Source: Ornithinibacillus californiensis (GTDB lineage: Bacteria; Bacillota; Bacilli; Bacillales; Amphibacillaceae). From it: a stretch of 64,000 nucleotides of DNA. Where the stretch lies: assembly GCF_001038485.1 (NCBI RefSeq), contig NZ_LDUE01000060.1:62001-126000 (forward strand), in the 5' to 3' direction. Shown here one piece after another: positions 1 to 8,584 of this stretch. The notes under the pieces were generated by a model that was not told the DNA's origin, ran no database searches, and saw only the letters and a list, made by a program, of their open reading frames with translations. Position numbers and translations under genes: made by a program. Position 1 is the stretch's first letter. Each line of letters begins with the position of its first letter.

Positions 1-381
1 GGCCACGCGATACAGCATGCAAATCAGTATTCGATGTTAGTACTTAGACATAAGTTATTTCCTTTTGCCAATATTGGCTCACAACTAGCACCATTCCTAT
101 TAATTGCAGGATTTTTACTAGATAAAAGTAATCTAATTGGAATTGGAATCATCTTATTTTCAGCTGCTGTACTATTTCAAATGATAACCTTACCGGTCGA
201 ATTTGACGCCTCCAATCGTGCAAGAACAACATTGCTCGAATTAGGAATGATTACGAATGAGGAAGAAAAAGGTGTTGGAAAGGTATTAAATGCAGCGGCA
301 TTAACTTATTTAGCTAGTACATTAATTGCTGTTTTGGAGCTTGTTAAATATATATTGATTTTTAGACAAAGACAAAACTAA
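1..381 (+). CDS. yugP: YugP-type neutral zinc metallopeptidase, 3' part
   Basis: The window opens inside this gene. Reading from base 1 gives G-H-A-I-Q-H-A, the second half of the HExxH zinc site (HEVGHAIQHA) of the YugP/zinc-metallopeptidase-2 family, followed by about 120 residues. Hydrophobic segments lie around residues 25-45, 50-65 and 105-120 of the visible part, so the enzyme is a membrane-embedded protease. The conserved block L-P-V-E-F-D-A-S-N-R-A after the second segment is typical of the family. The 5' end is cut by the window edge; an internal ATG at 34 is not the true start. The physiological substrate is unknown. Confidence 0.85.
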   Translation, partial: GHAIQHANQYSMLVLRHKLFPFANIGSQLAPFLLIAGFLLDKSNLIGIGIILFSAAVLFQMITLPVEFDASNRARTTLLELGMITNEEEKGVGKVLNAAALTYLASTLIAVLELVKYILIFRQRQN

Positions 382-398
382 CGAAAAGGGTGAGATTT

Positions 399-824
399 AT
401 GAATTTACACATGACGGATATGCCAAGTTTTATTAAAAAAGAAGTGGAAAAACTAAATGAAACAATTTCACCATTCATCAAAAAGGTATCGAAGTATTCA
501 TTTTGGTCTTTCCCACTAACGATATTCTCACTAATCAATCTGTTCTTTATGCTTGTCGTCATGCCTGAGACTAGAACGGCAGTTGCGCTTGTTCTTTATG
601 CCATTATGGGAGCTTTTGGTTTAGCCCTATCAAAAGAAGCAAAACATCAGCGTAAAGAAATTCTCAAGGTGAGCGAGGAATTTATTGTAAAACGTATTTC
701 AAGAAGTAATGTTGTTGATGAAACGCAGAAGGAACGATATATCCGAGAAGTAAAACAACAGCCTGCCTTTGCGATGAATCACTTTATTAAGTTTTTAGAA
801 GAAGAGAATCGTTTGTTAGATTAA
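399..824 (+). CDS. Uncharacterised two-TM protein (DUF5392-like)
   Basis: A protein of about 141 aa with a basic, helical N-terminus, two adjacent membrane segments (about residues 35-55 and 60-78) and a long charged C-terminal helix. It resembles the DUF5392 family of Bacillaceae, a link made from memory and not certain. The ATG at 399 is preferred over the GTG at 390 because the GTG lies inside the ribosome site AAAAGGGTGAG. It follows the yugP stop by 17 bases, so co-transcription is likely. No function can be given. Confidence 0.65.
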   Translation: MNLHMTDMPSFIKKEVEKLNETISPFIKKVSKYSFWSFPLTIFSLINLFFMLVVMPETRTAVALVLYAIMGAFGLALSKEAKHQRKEILKVSEEFIVKRISRSNVVDETQKERYIREVKQQPAFAMNHFIKFLEEENRLLD

Positions 825-847
825 TCTTTCAAACTTGGAGGGATTTC

Positions 848-1135
848 GTGGACTTACTGGCAGAGCAGGAGTATTTTAAGGTAGAACGAAAGGTAGATCG
901 GATCACACAAGTAGATGTGGAGCATAGACGGACCCTTAAGTTGTATACCGATAAGATCACTAGTAAACATCGGGAATTTCCGATCAAAGAAGTAATGGAT
1001 ATTTCCTACCGCAAAATAGGTGGTGAAGGAGCGGGACTTCTTTACCTACATACAATACGTGGTGTTTATTCCTATTCGGTGAAATCTTCTCCAACACATT
1101 TTATTGAAACTTTTAAGCAAAACACAGAAAAGTAA
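848..1135 (+). CDS. Small PH-like hypothetical protein
   Basis: A 95-aa soluble protein starting with GTG behind a good GGAGGG site at 837-842. Alternating short beta-strand-like segments and a terminal amphipathic helix (F-I-E-T-F-K-Q) suggest a small PH-like fold, similar to many uncharacterised Bacillus proteins that report on membrane proteins. That is inference from pattern only. It lies 23 bases after the preceding gene and is probably in the same transcript. There are no cysteines and no signal peptide. Confidence 0.6.
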   Translation: MDLLAEQEYFKVERKVDRITQVDVEHRRTLKLYTDKITSKHREFPIKEVMDISYRKIGGEGAGLLYLHTIRGVYSYSVKSSPTHFIETFKQNTEK

Positions 1136-1173
1136 TGAAATGTTTTCAAATATAGTAGAAATGGGGAATGAAA

Positions 1174-1590
1174 ATGACTGTAATGATTTATGGTGCAGCA
1201 TGTTCATCAACAAGAAAAGCAAAAGAATGGTTTCGAAAAAATAATATTGAATATATCGAACGGAATATTTTAAAAGAGCCATTAACCGTTCCTGAATTAC
1301 AACAAATTCTAAGTAGAACCGTGGAAGGGACGGAAGAAATCATCTCTACTCGCTCCAAGATTTATAAAGAGCTTGATGTAGATATAGACTCACTTCCGTT
1401 GCAAGGATTACTCGAGTTAATCCATAACCACCCACGACTATTAAGAAGCCCAATTATGTTAGATGAGAAGCGACTTCAAGTCGGCTTTCATATAGATGAT
1501 ATAAGACAGTTCTTACCAAGAAAAACACGCGAGAGACAATGGCTACAATGGAGAATGAATTACCTTCCAATGACAGAAATCGTTAAATAA
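1174..1590 (+). CDS. Spx/MgsR-family (ArsC-like) regulator lacking the second redox cysteine
   Basis: A 138-aa paralogue of Spx (compare spx at 35388). The family signatures are present: R-N-I-L, G-T-E-E-I-I-S-T-R-S-K, a P-I-(x)-(x)-D-E-K-R-L-Q-V-G block and F-L-P-R. With the start at ATG 1174, preceded by GGGG seven bases upstream, Cys falls at position 10 exactly as in Spx, but the C10-x-x-C13 switch reads C-S-S-T. Spx proteins bind the RNA polymerase alpha C-terminal domain, and the CxxC disulfide tunes activation under thiol stress. This copy cannot form that disulfide, so it is either redox-blind or uses a single-Cys modification. An upstream in-frame ATG at 1168 overlaps the ribosome site. 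A strong terminator follows. Confidence 0.9.
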   Translation: MTVMIYGAACSSTRKAKEWFRKNNIEYIERNILKEPLTVPELQQILSRTVEGTEEIISTRSKIYKELDVDIDSLPLQGLLELIHNHPRLLRSPIMLDEKRLQVGFHIDDIRQFLPRKTRERQWLQWRMNYLPMTEIVK

Positions 1591-1598
1591 AACGGAGC

Positions 1599-1637
1599 AA
1601 AAAACGTCACCTTCTATCGAGGAAGGTGCGTTTTTTC
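1599..1637 (+). terminator. Rho-independent terminator after the Spx paralogue
   Basis: Arms AAAAACGTCACCTTC and GAAGGTGCGTTTTT form a long stem with a seven-base loop, ending in a T run. Confidence 0.85.
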
Positions 1638-1719
1638 TATCCATCTAGCAAAATCATTCAAATTTATTCCAAACTAGTTTATTATTAGAATTATATAGAT
1701 ATATAAAGGAAGGTACTCT

Positions 1720-2886
1720 ATGTCGGAAGAGAATATATCGCGTTTAGAGATAGATGGAAAAGAAATCATTTTAATCGGTACAGCACATGTATCTAAGAAC
1801 AGCGCTGAACAAGTAAAACAAGTAATTGAAGAAGAACAACCAGATTCTGTCTGTGTGGAGTTAGACGAAGGACGGTATAAATCCATAACGGATGGGAATA
1901 AATGGAAGGAAACAGATATATTTAAAGTAATTAAGGAAAGAAAAGCAACACTACTACTGATGAACCTTGCAATTTCCTCATTTCAAAAGCGGATGGCTAG
2001 TCAGTTTGGGATCAATCCTGGCCAAGAAATGATTCAAGGAATTGAATCGGCCAAAGAGATAGATGCTAGTCTTGTATTAGCGGACCGTAATATACAAACA
2101 ACATTTTCTCGGATATGGCGTGGTATTGGATTAAAAGGAAAATTGATGCTTTTAACACAGGTTATCGCGAGTATATTTACGAAAGAAACCATTTCTGAAG
2201 AAGAACTTGAGAAAATGAAATCGCAGGATATGATTGATTCGATGCTTGAAGAGTTCACCGAGAGCTTTCCTAAGTTGAAAAAACCTCTAATTGATGAGCG
2301 TGATCAATATCTGGCTCAAAAGATTAAGGAAGCACCAGGGAAGAAGATCGTGGCAGTACTCGGTGCTGCACATGTTCCGGGGATTAAAGAGCAAATTAAG
2401 ACAGATCATAATCTTGAGAAGTTATCACAGCTCCCACCTAAATCGAAGCTTCCCAAAATAATTGGATGGACCATCCCAATCCTAATTTTAACGTTGATCG
2501 TTCTTACGTTTATGACTAATGCAGAAGCTGGGGTAGCTCAGATTATTAGTTGGATACTATGGAATGGAAGTCTGTCCGCTATTGGTACACTTATAGCCTT
2601 TGGGCATCCACTTGCTGTCTTAACTGCATTTATTGCGGCACCGATAACGTCGCTAGAACCATTCCTGGCAGCGGGTTGGTTTGCAGGTTTTGTTCAAGCT
2701 TATTTTCACAGACCAAATGTAAGAGACTTTGAAAATTTATCGGATGATGTTCATTCACTAAAAGGTTTTTGGAATAATAAGGTAACCAGAGTGCTATTAG
2801 TTGTTATTTTTGCTAATATCGGGAGCTCTATTGGAACCTTTGTTGGTGGAGCGGATGTTGTTCGGCTCTTCCTAGAAAATTTGTAA
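1720..2886 (+). CDS. TraB/PrgY-family membrane protein
   Basis: A 388-aa protein with an N-terminal cytoplasmic TraB/GumN domain (about 1-225) and four or so C-terminal membrane segments (about 243-262, 275-300, 300-325, 355-375). The family marks are the early G-T-A-H-V-S motif at about 20-25, V-C-V-E-L-D, a second L-G-A-A-H-V-P-G near 205, and conserved E/D/R residues. In enterococci PrgY limits pheromone activity; in chromosomal bacilli the role is unknown, and a membrane-anchored metal-dependent hydrolase is often suggested. Start ATG 1720 has AAGGA upstream. The next gene follows after 12 bases, suggesting an operon. Confidence 0.88.
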   Translation: MSEENISRLEIDGKEIILIGTAHVSKNSAEQVKQVIEEEQPDSVCVELDEGRYKSITDGNKWKETDIFKVIKERKATLLLMNLAISSFQKRMASQFGINPGQEMIQGIESAKEIDASLVLADRNIQTTFSRIWRGIGLKGKLMLLTQVIASIFTKETISEEELEKMKSQDMIDSMLEEFTESFPKLKKPLIDERDQYLAQKIKEAPGKKIVAVLGAAHVPGIKEQIKTDHNLEKLSQLPPKSKLPKIIGWTIPILILTLIVLTFMTNAEAGVAQIISWILWNGSLSAIGTLIAFGHPLAVLTAFIAAPITSLEPFLAAGWFAGFVQAYFHRPNVRDFENLSDDVHSLKGFWNNKVTRVLLVVIFANIGSSIGTFVGGADVVRLFLENL

Positions 2887-2898
2887 AAGGATGATGAT

Positions 2899-3540
2899 GT
2901 GTTGGATTCACCATTGTATTATAAGCTTCTGAAACCAGAAAAAGTGGAATCAAATAAAACCTATCCAGCAATATTTATCATGCATGGGATGGGGAGTAAT
3001 GAGGAGGATTTACTTCCATTAGTCCATGATTTAGCTAATTCTGCTTTTATTTTTAGTATCCGCGGACCCATCGGGCAACCACCAGGATACGCATTTTTTA
3101 CTATAGAAGGATTTGGGAAACCACATCGAAATGTATTTGATAATGCGGTTCAGGGAGTCATCCAGTTAATTGATGAGATGTCTAAGCAACATCCTATTGA
3201 TGCCTCTCGATTATTCCTAATGGGATTTAGCCAGGGAGCAATTCTATCCATGAGTGTTGGATTAACACTAGGCAATCGGATAAAAGGAATTGCTGCATTA
3301 AGTGGTTATATTCCTGACTTTGTAAAAGAAGAATATAAAAATCAGGATATCGGTGCTCTTTCCCTATTTATTTCACATGGAGAAATGGATCCAGTTCTTC
3401 CATTCGATTGGGGACAAGAGGCGCAAGCGTTTTTCCGGCAATTAGGAGCGCCAGTTGAATTTCATGCTTACCCTGTTGGACACCAGGTTTCACAGGAGAA
3501 TTATATAGATTTTCGAAAATGGTTAGAAAAAAACATTTGA
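2899..3540 (+). CDS. Alpha/beta-hydrolase, phospholipase/carboxylesterase family
   Basis: A 213-aa serine hydrolase of the small carboxylesterase/acyl-protein-thioesterase family. The nucleophile elbow G-F-S-Q-G is near residue 112, the acid is in G-E-M-D-P and the His is in P-V-G-H-Q near the C-terminus, giving a complete triad. The oxyanion-loop motif H-G-M-G-S-N-E-E-D is near residue 29. There is no signal peptide, so it is cytoplasmic. The GTG start at 2899 has AAGG eight bases upstream; ATG codons just before are out of frame. Substrate unknown; short-chain esters are typical of the family. Confidence 0.88.
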   Translation: MLDSPLYYKLLKPEKVESNKTYPAIFIMHGMGSNEEDLLPLVHDLANSAFIFSIRGPIGQPPGYAFFTIEGFGKPHRNVFDNAVQGVIQLIDEMSKQHPIDASRLFLMGFSQGAILSMSVGLTLGNRIKGIAALSGYIPDFVKEEYKNQDIGALSLFISHGEMDPVLPFDWGQEAQAFFRQLGAPVEFHAYPVGHQVSQENYIDFRKWLEKNI

Positions 3541-3642
3541 TTACTTAGGCTATAAATACCTATAATCTTTGTTCTATTTTATTTTAAATTTAAGTAACCA
3601 TTTACTATAGAGGCTTTGTAAATTTTAAGGGGGAACTATCTA

Positions 3643-4890
3643 GTGATCATTGCGATCATCATATTATTGTTTGTATCATTTTTCTTTTCAGGAAGTGAAA
3701 CTGCTCTAACAGCAGCGAATAAGATGAAGTTACAAACAAAAGCGAATAATAATGATAAAAAATCAGAAAAATTATTGGACTTGGTTTCAAAGCCAAGTGA
3801 ATTCATTACTTCTATCTTGATAGGGAATAACATTGCCAACATCTTATTACCTACGCTTGTGACGATGCTGGCATATGAGTATGGATTTAGTGTTGCTGCT
3901 GGTTCTGCAGTATTAACTGTGACCATCATAATCTTTTCAGAAGTAGTACCGAAATCCGTAGCAGCAGCATTCCCGGATAGGATTTCGTATATTGTATACC
4001 CAGTAATTCGATTTTTTACTATTATTTTCAAGCCATTAACACTTATGTTAAATGGATTAACAGGCCTTATCATCAGGGTCCTATCAAAGGAAGATGATGA
4101 GAATATTTCTGTCTCGAAAGAAGATCTGCGAACGATGGTTGATATAGCAGGTACAGAAGGGACATTTAGGCAAGAAGAATCGTTCCGTATCAAAGGTGTG
4201 CTCGACTTCCAAGATTTAAATGTAAAAGATGTAATGAAAACACCTCGCATGGATATCGTTGCTGTTCCACATGATGCTACGTATGAGGAAGTTCGTGATA
4301 TCGTTATTCAAAATCAATATACAAGGTATCCTGTCTATGAAGACGAGATTGATAATATAATTGGGGTTTTCCATTCGAAATATTTATTAACCTGGTCAAT
4401 CGAACCAGAAAAAAGACTAGAAGAATATTGCGATTTAGATCCAATGGTCTTCTTTGAATTTCATTCAATTGAGATGGTTTTCCGTCAGATGACGAGAGAC
4501 CGAAAGCACTTGGCTATTGTATTGGATGAGTATGGTGGTACGGAAGGTATCCTAACCCATGAAGATATTATAGAGGCCATGATTGGTCTAGAAATTGAAG
4601 ATGAGATGGATTTAGAAAGTGAAAAGCTAGTGGAAAAACTAACCGATACAGAGATTATCTGTGATGGTAAAATTACGCTTCACCGTTTGAATTCGATTTT
4701 TGATACGGATATACCAGAGGAAGAAGATGTCCTCTCCGGTTTCCTATTAACCGAATTTGATCAATTTCCAAAACAAGGTGACATATTAGAACATGAAAAC
4801 CTAATGTTTAAAATTCTGGAAGTTGATGGAAGAACGTTAAAACAAATTCAAATAGTCAAGGAAGACTTAGCCGAAGTAAGGGAGGGATAG
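3643..4890 (+). CDS. HlyC/CorC (CNNM)-family membrane protein with CBS pair
   Basis: 415 aa. An N-terminal DUF21/CNNM membrane domain (hydrophobic stretches at about 1-18, 55-75, 85-105 and 115-140) is followed by two CBS domains (about 195-315) and a C-terminal CorC_HlyC domain (about 330-410). B. subtilis has several such proteins (YhdP, YqhB/MpfA), of which MpfA is linked to Mg2+ efflux. The CBS pair usually senses adenine nucleotides or Mg-ATP. Start is GTG 3643 behind AAGGGGGAA. It probably forms an operon with the zinc-ribbon gene whose ATG follows one base after the stop. Substrate specificity cannot be read from sequence. Confidence 0.9.
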   Translation: MIIAIIILLFVSFFFSGSETALTAANKMKLQTKANNNDKKSEKLLDLVSKPSEFITSILIGNNIANILLPTLVTMLAYEYGFSVAAGSAVLTVTIIIFSEVVPKSVAAAFPDRISYIVYPVIRFFTIIFKPLTLMLNGLTGLIIRVLSKEDDENISVSKEDLRTMVDIAGTEGTFRQEESFRIKGVLDFQDLNVKDVMKTPRMDIVAVPHDATYEEVRDIVIQNQYTRYPVYEDEIDNIIGVFHSKYLLTWSIEPEKRLEEYCDLDPMVFFEFHSIEMVFRQMTRDRKHLAIVLDEYGGTEGILTHEDIIEAMIGLEIEDEMDLESEKLVEKLTDTEIICDGKITLHRLNSIFDTDIPEEEDVLSGFLLTEFDQFPKQGDILEHENLMFKILEVDGRTLKQIQIVKEDLAEVREG

Positions 4891-4891
4891 C

Positions 4892-5191
4892 ATGAACTGT
4901 CCAGTATGTGATGGTGTAAGAATGCGAGAAGTACAAAAGGATGACGTGTTAATTGATATTTGCCCGAATTGTAAAGGTGTCTGGTTAGACCGTGGAGAAT
5001 TAGAAAAAATTACTGCGGGACTGAAAGAAGACCGTAAATACTACGAAGAAACATTTGATTCCTATGAACGCAAATACAGAGAACAACCAACGTACAAAGA
5101 GGATTACTACAAGAACAAAGACCCAAAATACTACGGCTATAAGAAAAAGAAGAAGAAAACCATGTTTGACCTATTTGAAGATATTTTTTAA
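4892..5191 (+). CDS. TFIIB-type zinc-ribbon protein
   Basis: A 99-aa protein with C-P-V-C at residues 3-6 and C-P-N-C at about 24-27, then G-V-W-L-D-R-G-E-L: the zf-TFIIB/YjbJ-like signature. The C-terminal third is extremely rich in Lys and Tyr and probably disordered. It is translationally linked to the preceding HlyC/CorC gene (one-base gap), a pairing that suggests an accessory role for that membrane protein; this is inference. Partners unknown. Confidence 0.85.
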   Translation: MNCPVCDGVRMREVQKDDVLIDICPNCKGVWLDRGELEKITAGLKEDRKYYEETFDSYERKYREQPTYKEDYYKNKDPKYYGYKKKKKKTMFDLFEDIF

Positions 5192-5197
5192 GTGTGG

Positions 5198-5226
5198 AAA
5201 GCTCTTGTGTATACAAGGGCTTTTTA
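5198..5226 (+). terminator. Terminator after the zinc-ribbon gene
   Basis: AAAGCTCTTGT / ACAAGGGCTTT stem with a four-base loop and a following T run. Confidence 0.8.
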
Positions 5227-5292
5227 CATTTTTTGTATAGTTTTTCTTATTATGGAAAAAATAAACTAATAATCGTATAAGGAGGAATGTAT

Positions 5293-5415
5293 GTGGAAGA
5301 TACGTCTACCTTTGTAGCAAAGTTTAATGAGCGCAAGAGGAAAGATGAACAAAATAAAAGAAGACAAAGTGGTGCTAACCGCAAAAAACGTCTACCTAGC
5401 AATCGTCACACATAA
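5293..5415 (+). CDS. 40-aa basic hydrophilic peptide
   Basis: A small ORF beginning with GTG at 5293, seven bases after a perfect AGGAGG-like site (5280-5285), ending TAA at 5413-5415. An in-frame ATG at 5287 is too close to the ribosome site. The product is V/M-E-D-T-S-T-F-V-A-K-F, then a strongly basic tail rich in Lys, Arg, Asn and Gln. No family recognised. It sits between two terminators and so forms its own transcription unit. Nucleic-acid binding is possible from charge alone, but nothing proves it. Confidence 0.5.
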   Translation: MEDTSTFVAKFNERKRKDEQNKRRQSGANRKKRLPSNRHT

Positions 5416-5462
5416 GAGGTATTCACAGACTATTAAACAAAGCCACCTTTACCAACTAGAAA

Positions 5463-5499
5463 AAGAGTTAGGACCGCAATAAGCAGTCCTAACTCTTTC
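5463..5499. terminator. Bidirectional terminator
   Basis: AAAGAGTTAGGAC / GTCCTAACTCTTT is a perfect 13-bp stem between the basic peptide gene (+) and the FMN reductase gene (-). Confidence 0.8.
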
Positions 5500-5514
5500 G
5501 TTATCTTATAGAAA

Positions 5515-6132
5515 TTAGCGTAATGATTTAAATGCTCTACCCCAAGAAATAACTTGGTCTAGCATTCCATTCGCATTGTCTTTATGGAAATCAGCAGGCT
5601 TGAATTCGCTCATGTTCTCAAAATCAGACATTAGAGAGAATGTTAGAGCAGTACGAACGTCAGCAACTTGAAGTTCACCTAAGATTAAACGAAGGTTTTC
5701 ATGTGCACGAGTTCCACCTAAGCTACCATATCCAACAAATCCAGCAGCCTTATTGTTTAGTTCTGGATTTAAGTAGTCAAGAGCATTCTTCAATGCGCCA
5801 CCAGCAGCATGGTTATATTCAGGTGTTACAAATACATATGCATCAAAAGAAGCCATTTTTTCAGACCAAGCTTTAGCAGCAGCTCCAGCTTCTTCTGTTT
5901 GAGAAGCTTTAGAACCTAATAAAGCTAATTCGTAGTTAGCAAGGTCAACTAGTTCATATTCAACATTTTCATCATTACGGTTTTTTGCGAAGTTTAGTGT
6001 CCAGTTAGCAACAGCAGTACCATTACGACCTTCACGAACACTACCTTGTACAATAGCAACTCTTAATGTTTCAGCCACAGTTTCTACCTCTTTCTTATTT
6101 GATTTTCCAAATAATTTATTTAAAAATCCCAT
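5515..6132 (-). CDS. NADPH-dependent FMN reductase, copy 1 (extended N-terminus)
   Basis: A 205-aa flavodoxin-fold reductase of the NADPH:FMN reductase/azoreductase group. FMN phosphate loop G-S-V-R-E-G-R-N-G is at about residues 31-39, the second flavin motif P-E-Y-N-H-A-x-G-G-A-L-K-N-A-L-D-Y-L at about 105-121, then G-Y-G-S-L-G-G. It carries an extra basic N-terminal segment of about 22 residues (G-F-L-N-K-L-F-G-K-S) absent from its neighbour. Copy 2 lies directly upstream in the same direction with a 21-base gap, so the two are a tandem duplication in one operon. Likely role: flavin, quinone or azo/nitro reduction in stress defence; natural electron acceptor unknown. Confidence 0.9.
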   Translation of the reverse strand: MGFLNKLFGKSNKKEVETVAETLRVAIVQGSVREGRNGTAVANWTLNFAKNRNDENVEYELVDLANYELALLGSKASQTEEAGAAAKAWSEKMASFDAYVFVTPEYNHAAGGALKNALDYLNPELNNKAAGFVGYGSLGGTRAHENLRLILGELQVADVRTALTFSLMSDFENMSEFKPADFHKDNANGMLDQVISWGRAFKSLR

Positions 6133-6153
6133 TATTTATTAACCTCAATTCTT

Positions 6154-6708
6154 TTATCGAACAGTTTTTAGTACACGGCTCCATGCGATAACTTGATCTA
6201 ACATACCGTTAGCATTATCAGCATGGTAATCAGCTGGTTTGAATACTGAGAAGTTTTCAAAGTCAGCCATTAGTGAGAAAGTAACAGCAGTACGGACGTC
6301 AGCAACTTGAAGTTCACCTAAGATTAAACGAAGGTTTTCATGTGCACGAGTACCACCTAAGCTACCGTAACCAACAAAACCTGCTGCTTTATTATTTAGT
6401 TCAGGATTTAAGTAATCAAGAGCATTTTTCAATGCACCACCAATAGCGTGGTTATATTCAGGTGTAATGAATACATATCCGTCAAATGAAGCCATTTTTT
6501 CAGACCAAGCTTTAGCAGCAGCCTGAGCTTCCTCAGTTTGTGAAGCTTTAGAACCTAGGAATGCTAGATCGTAATCAGCTAGATCAACTAGCTCATACTC
6601 AACACCTTCATCATTACGGTTGTTAGCGAAATTTAACGTCCAGTCAGCAACAGCTGCACCGTTACGTCCTTCACGAACACTACCTTGTACAATACCAATT
6701 CTTAACAT
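6154..6708 (-). CDS. NADPH-dependent FMN reductase, copy 2
   Basis: 184 aa, the normal family length, with the same flavin motifs as copy 1 from residue 1 onward (L-R-I-G-I-V-Q-G-S-V-R-E-G-R-N-G). Protein identity with copy 1 is very high, and one DNA run of more than 50 bases is identical (around 5655-5710 against 6292-6347). This points to recent duplication or gene conversion. ATG at 6708 is preceded by GGAGGAAA. It is the first gene of the pair and probably the ancestral form, since copy 1 has the added N-terminus. Confidence 0.9.
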   Translation of the reverse strand: MLRIGIVQGSVREGRNGAAVADWTLNFANNRNDEGVEYELVDLADYDLAFLGSKASQTEEAQAAAKAWSEKMASFDGYVFITPEYNHAIGGALKNALDYLNPELNNKAAGFVGYGSLGGTRAHENLRLILGELQVADVRTAVTFSLMADFENFSVFKPADYHADNANGMLDQVIAWSRVLKTVR

Positions 6709-6900
6709 AATAAATTTCCTCCTCTGAGTTGTTTTTATGGGCTGAACTAAAGATGAAATCGGAATTTTACGAATTCATTTATCTTTAATTCAATATATTT
6801 GAATTCAACATTACTAATCTTAACACGACTTTTAAACTAATGCAACTATAATAATTTCATTTTATTATTCGGTTATAAAAAGTAATTATAGGAATTAGAA

Positions 6901-6942
6901 AAAGCTACATATTCCGGAGTTCAACCGGTACTATGTAGCTTT
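6901..6942 (-). terminator. Terminator after the D,D-carboxypeptidase gene
   Basis: AAAGCTACATA / TATGTAGCTTT stem directly downstream of the stop codon at 6946 on the minus strand. The remaining 6709-6900 gap is AT-rich and should hold the FMN reductase promoter. Confidence 0.75.
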
Positions 6943-6945
6943 AAA

Positions 6946-8460
6946 TTAAAATTCGTAATTTGCTAATTCTGTTGCGATTGCATCTTCAATTGCTCTTAGT
7001 TTACTTGAGGATCCTAATGCGTTATTTATCACGATAGAAAACACGATCTTTTGACCGTCTTTTGATGTAACATACCCAGATAAAGAGGATACACCAGTTA
7101 AGGAACCGGTTTTAGCTTTTACATTATGTGCTGCTGGTCCATCCGCCATTCGGTATCGTAATGTGCCACCTATAAGTCGCTCGGAATGGCCTGCAACAGG
7201 TAGGGAGCGTTCAAATGCTGGATACCATTCTTCGTCTTGAACTTCAAAAAGCAACTGAGATAGTTCGTTTGCAGGAATCATATTTTTATGGGACATGCCA
7301 GATCCGTCGCGAAGCAGAATGGTGTCGCCATTCATACCAAACTCCGTAACGACGTCTTCCATTACATCTAAACCTTTATCCCATGAGCCCTCATCATGCA
7401 CTACTTTTCCCATTTCCTTTGTGAGGGTTTCGCCGTGACCATTATTACTTAGCTTCATAAATGGAATGAGCAAGTCTTCTAATGGCATGGATTCCTTCGC
7501 AGTTAACACGGTTGCGTCTACTGGTGTCACGCCAACTTTTGTTTTAGCGTTCCCAACGAACTTGATTCCTTGTTCTTCTAATGACTTCTTAAATACATCA
7601 ACCGCATATCCTGTTGGTTCCCAAATGGATACCCAGGACCTTGCATTGGAACCTTCGGCAGGAATGACTCCTTCTATGACGATATTATTGGAGCCATGCT
7701 CTCTTTCAATAGAAATGGCTCTGCTATGATCAGAACTCACGGTTTTTGCTTTATTGATAATGTTGACATAGTCCGTATGTGGTGTGAGTTTAACAATGGG
7801 GCTTCCACCTACTTCTTCAGCAGGGAAAACTTCGACAATTACCGTGCCTGCATCATAGTCCTTATTTGGTGAAAGGGTAAGTGCAGATACTTGAGCGCCT
7901 GTATAAAATGGTTCATCAGACCAGTTTAAGTCTTGGGAGAGGCGAACATCATCGTACCAAGTATCGTCACCAATTAAGTTTCCGTGAATATTCGTTATTC
8001 CCTTTGCTTTTAAATCAGCGGCAAATTGGTCCAAGTCTTCCTTTAGTAAAGTTGGATCTCCCTTACCTTTTAAGTAGAGGTTCCCTTGTAAAACTTCCCC
8101 TCCCATTAAGCCGTCCGTTAATACTTCAGTTGAAAAGCGGTAGTCTGCACCAAGTTTCTCCAGTGCTGCAACCGAAGTTATTATTTTCATATTCGATGCA
8201 GGGTGTAAACGATGATCGCCATAATAAGAAAATAACAGTTCTCCAGAATCAGCGTTTCGTATGCTAACTCCTGTTGTCGTTCCGTCTAATACATTGTTAC
8301 TTAGGATTTGATTCAGTTTATCAGCCAGTGATGTTTCCTCGGTCGTTTCGTTTGATGCATTGACGGAAGGTGCCTGATTTTGCGCGATAAATGGAACGGT
8401 TATCATAAAAATTAATAAGAAAGCAAGTAGCCCTCTCTTCCAAATGCTAGCTGTGTTCAA
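6946..8460 (-). CDS. dacC: D-alanyl-D-alanine carboxypeptidase/endopeptidase, PBP4-type (peptidase S13)
   Basis: A class C low-molecular-weight penicillin-binding protein. A signal peptide or anchor follows the basic start (hydrophobic run G-L-L-A-F-L-L-I-F). The three S13 active-site motifs are present: S-N-M-K near residue 97, S-N-N near 340 and K-T-G about 60 residues before the end. The long insert between motifs 1 and 2 is typical of PBP4/PBP4a. It trims pentapeptide stems or cross-links in peptidoglycan outside the membrane. An ATG at 8481 has no ribosome site, whereas TTG at 8460 sits eight bases after AAGGAG, so TTG is preferred. Confidence 0.88.
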   Translation of the reverse strand: MNTASIWKRGLLAFLLIFMITVPFIAQNQAPSVNASNETTEETSLADKLNQILSNNVLDGTTTGVSIRNADSGELLFSYYGDHRLHPASNMKIITSVAALEKLGADYRFSTEVLTDGLMGGEVLQGNLYLKGKGDPTLLKEDLDQFAADLKAKGITNIHGNLIGDDTWYDDVRLSQDLNWSDEPFYTGAQVSALTLSPNKDYDAGTVIVEVFPAEEVGGSPIVKLTPHTDYVNIINKAKTVSSDHSRAISIEREHGSNNIVIEGVIPAEGSNARSWVSIWEPTGYAVDVFKKSLEEQGIKFVGNAKTKVGVTPVDATVLTAKESMPLEDLLIPFMKLSNNGHGETLTKEMGKVVHDEGSWDKGLDVMEDVVTEFGMNGDTILLRDGSGMSHKNMIPANELSQLLFEVQDEEWYPAFERSLPVAGHSERLIGGTLRYRMADGPAAHNVKAKTGSLTGVSSLSGYVTSKDGQKIVFSIVINNALGSSSKLRAIEDAIATELANYEF

Positions 8461-8584
8461 TTCCCCCACTCCTTTATCCATTTTTTACAAATATATGAAA
8501 AAGTCTTACAGCTTATCCTAGGTCGAAAGTATGCACTTTGCTAGTATTTCCAATAGAAGAAAAGGTTTAAACTACGAAATAAAT

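Noticed and set aside
3636-4250. 204-aa minus-strand ORF opposite the HlyC/CorC gene
   Set aside because: It is a complete overlap with a well-supported gene and has an implausible composition.
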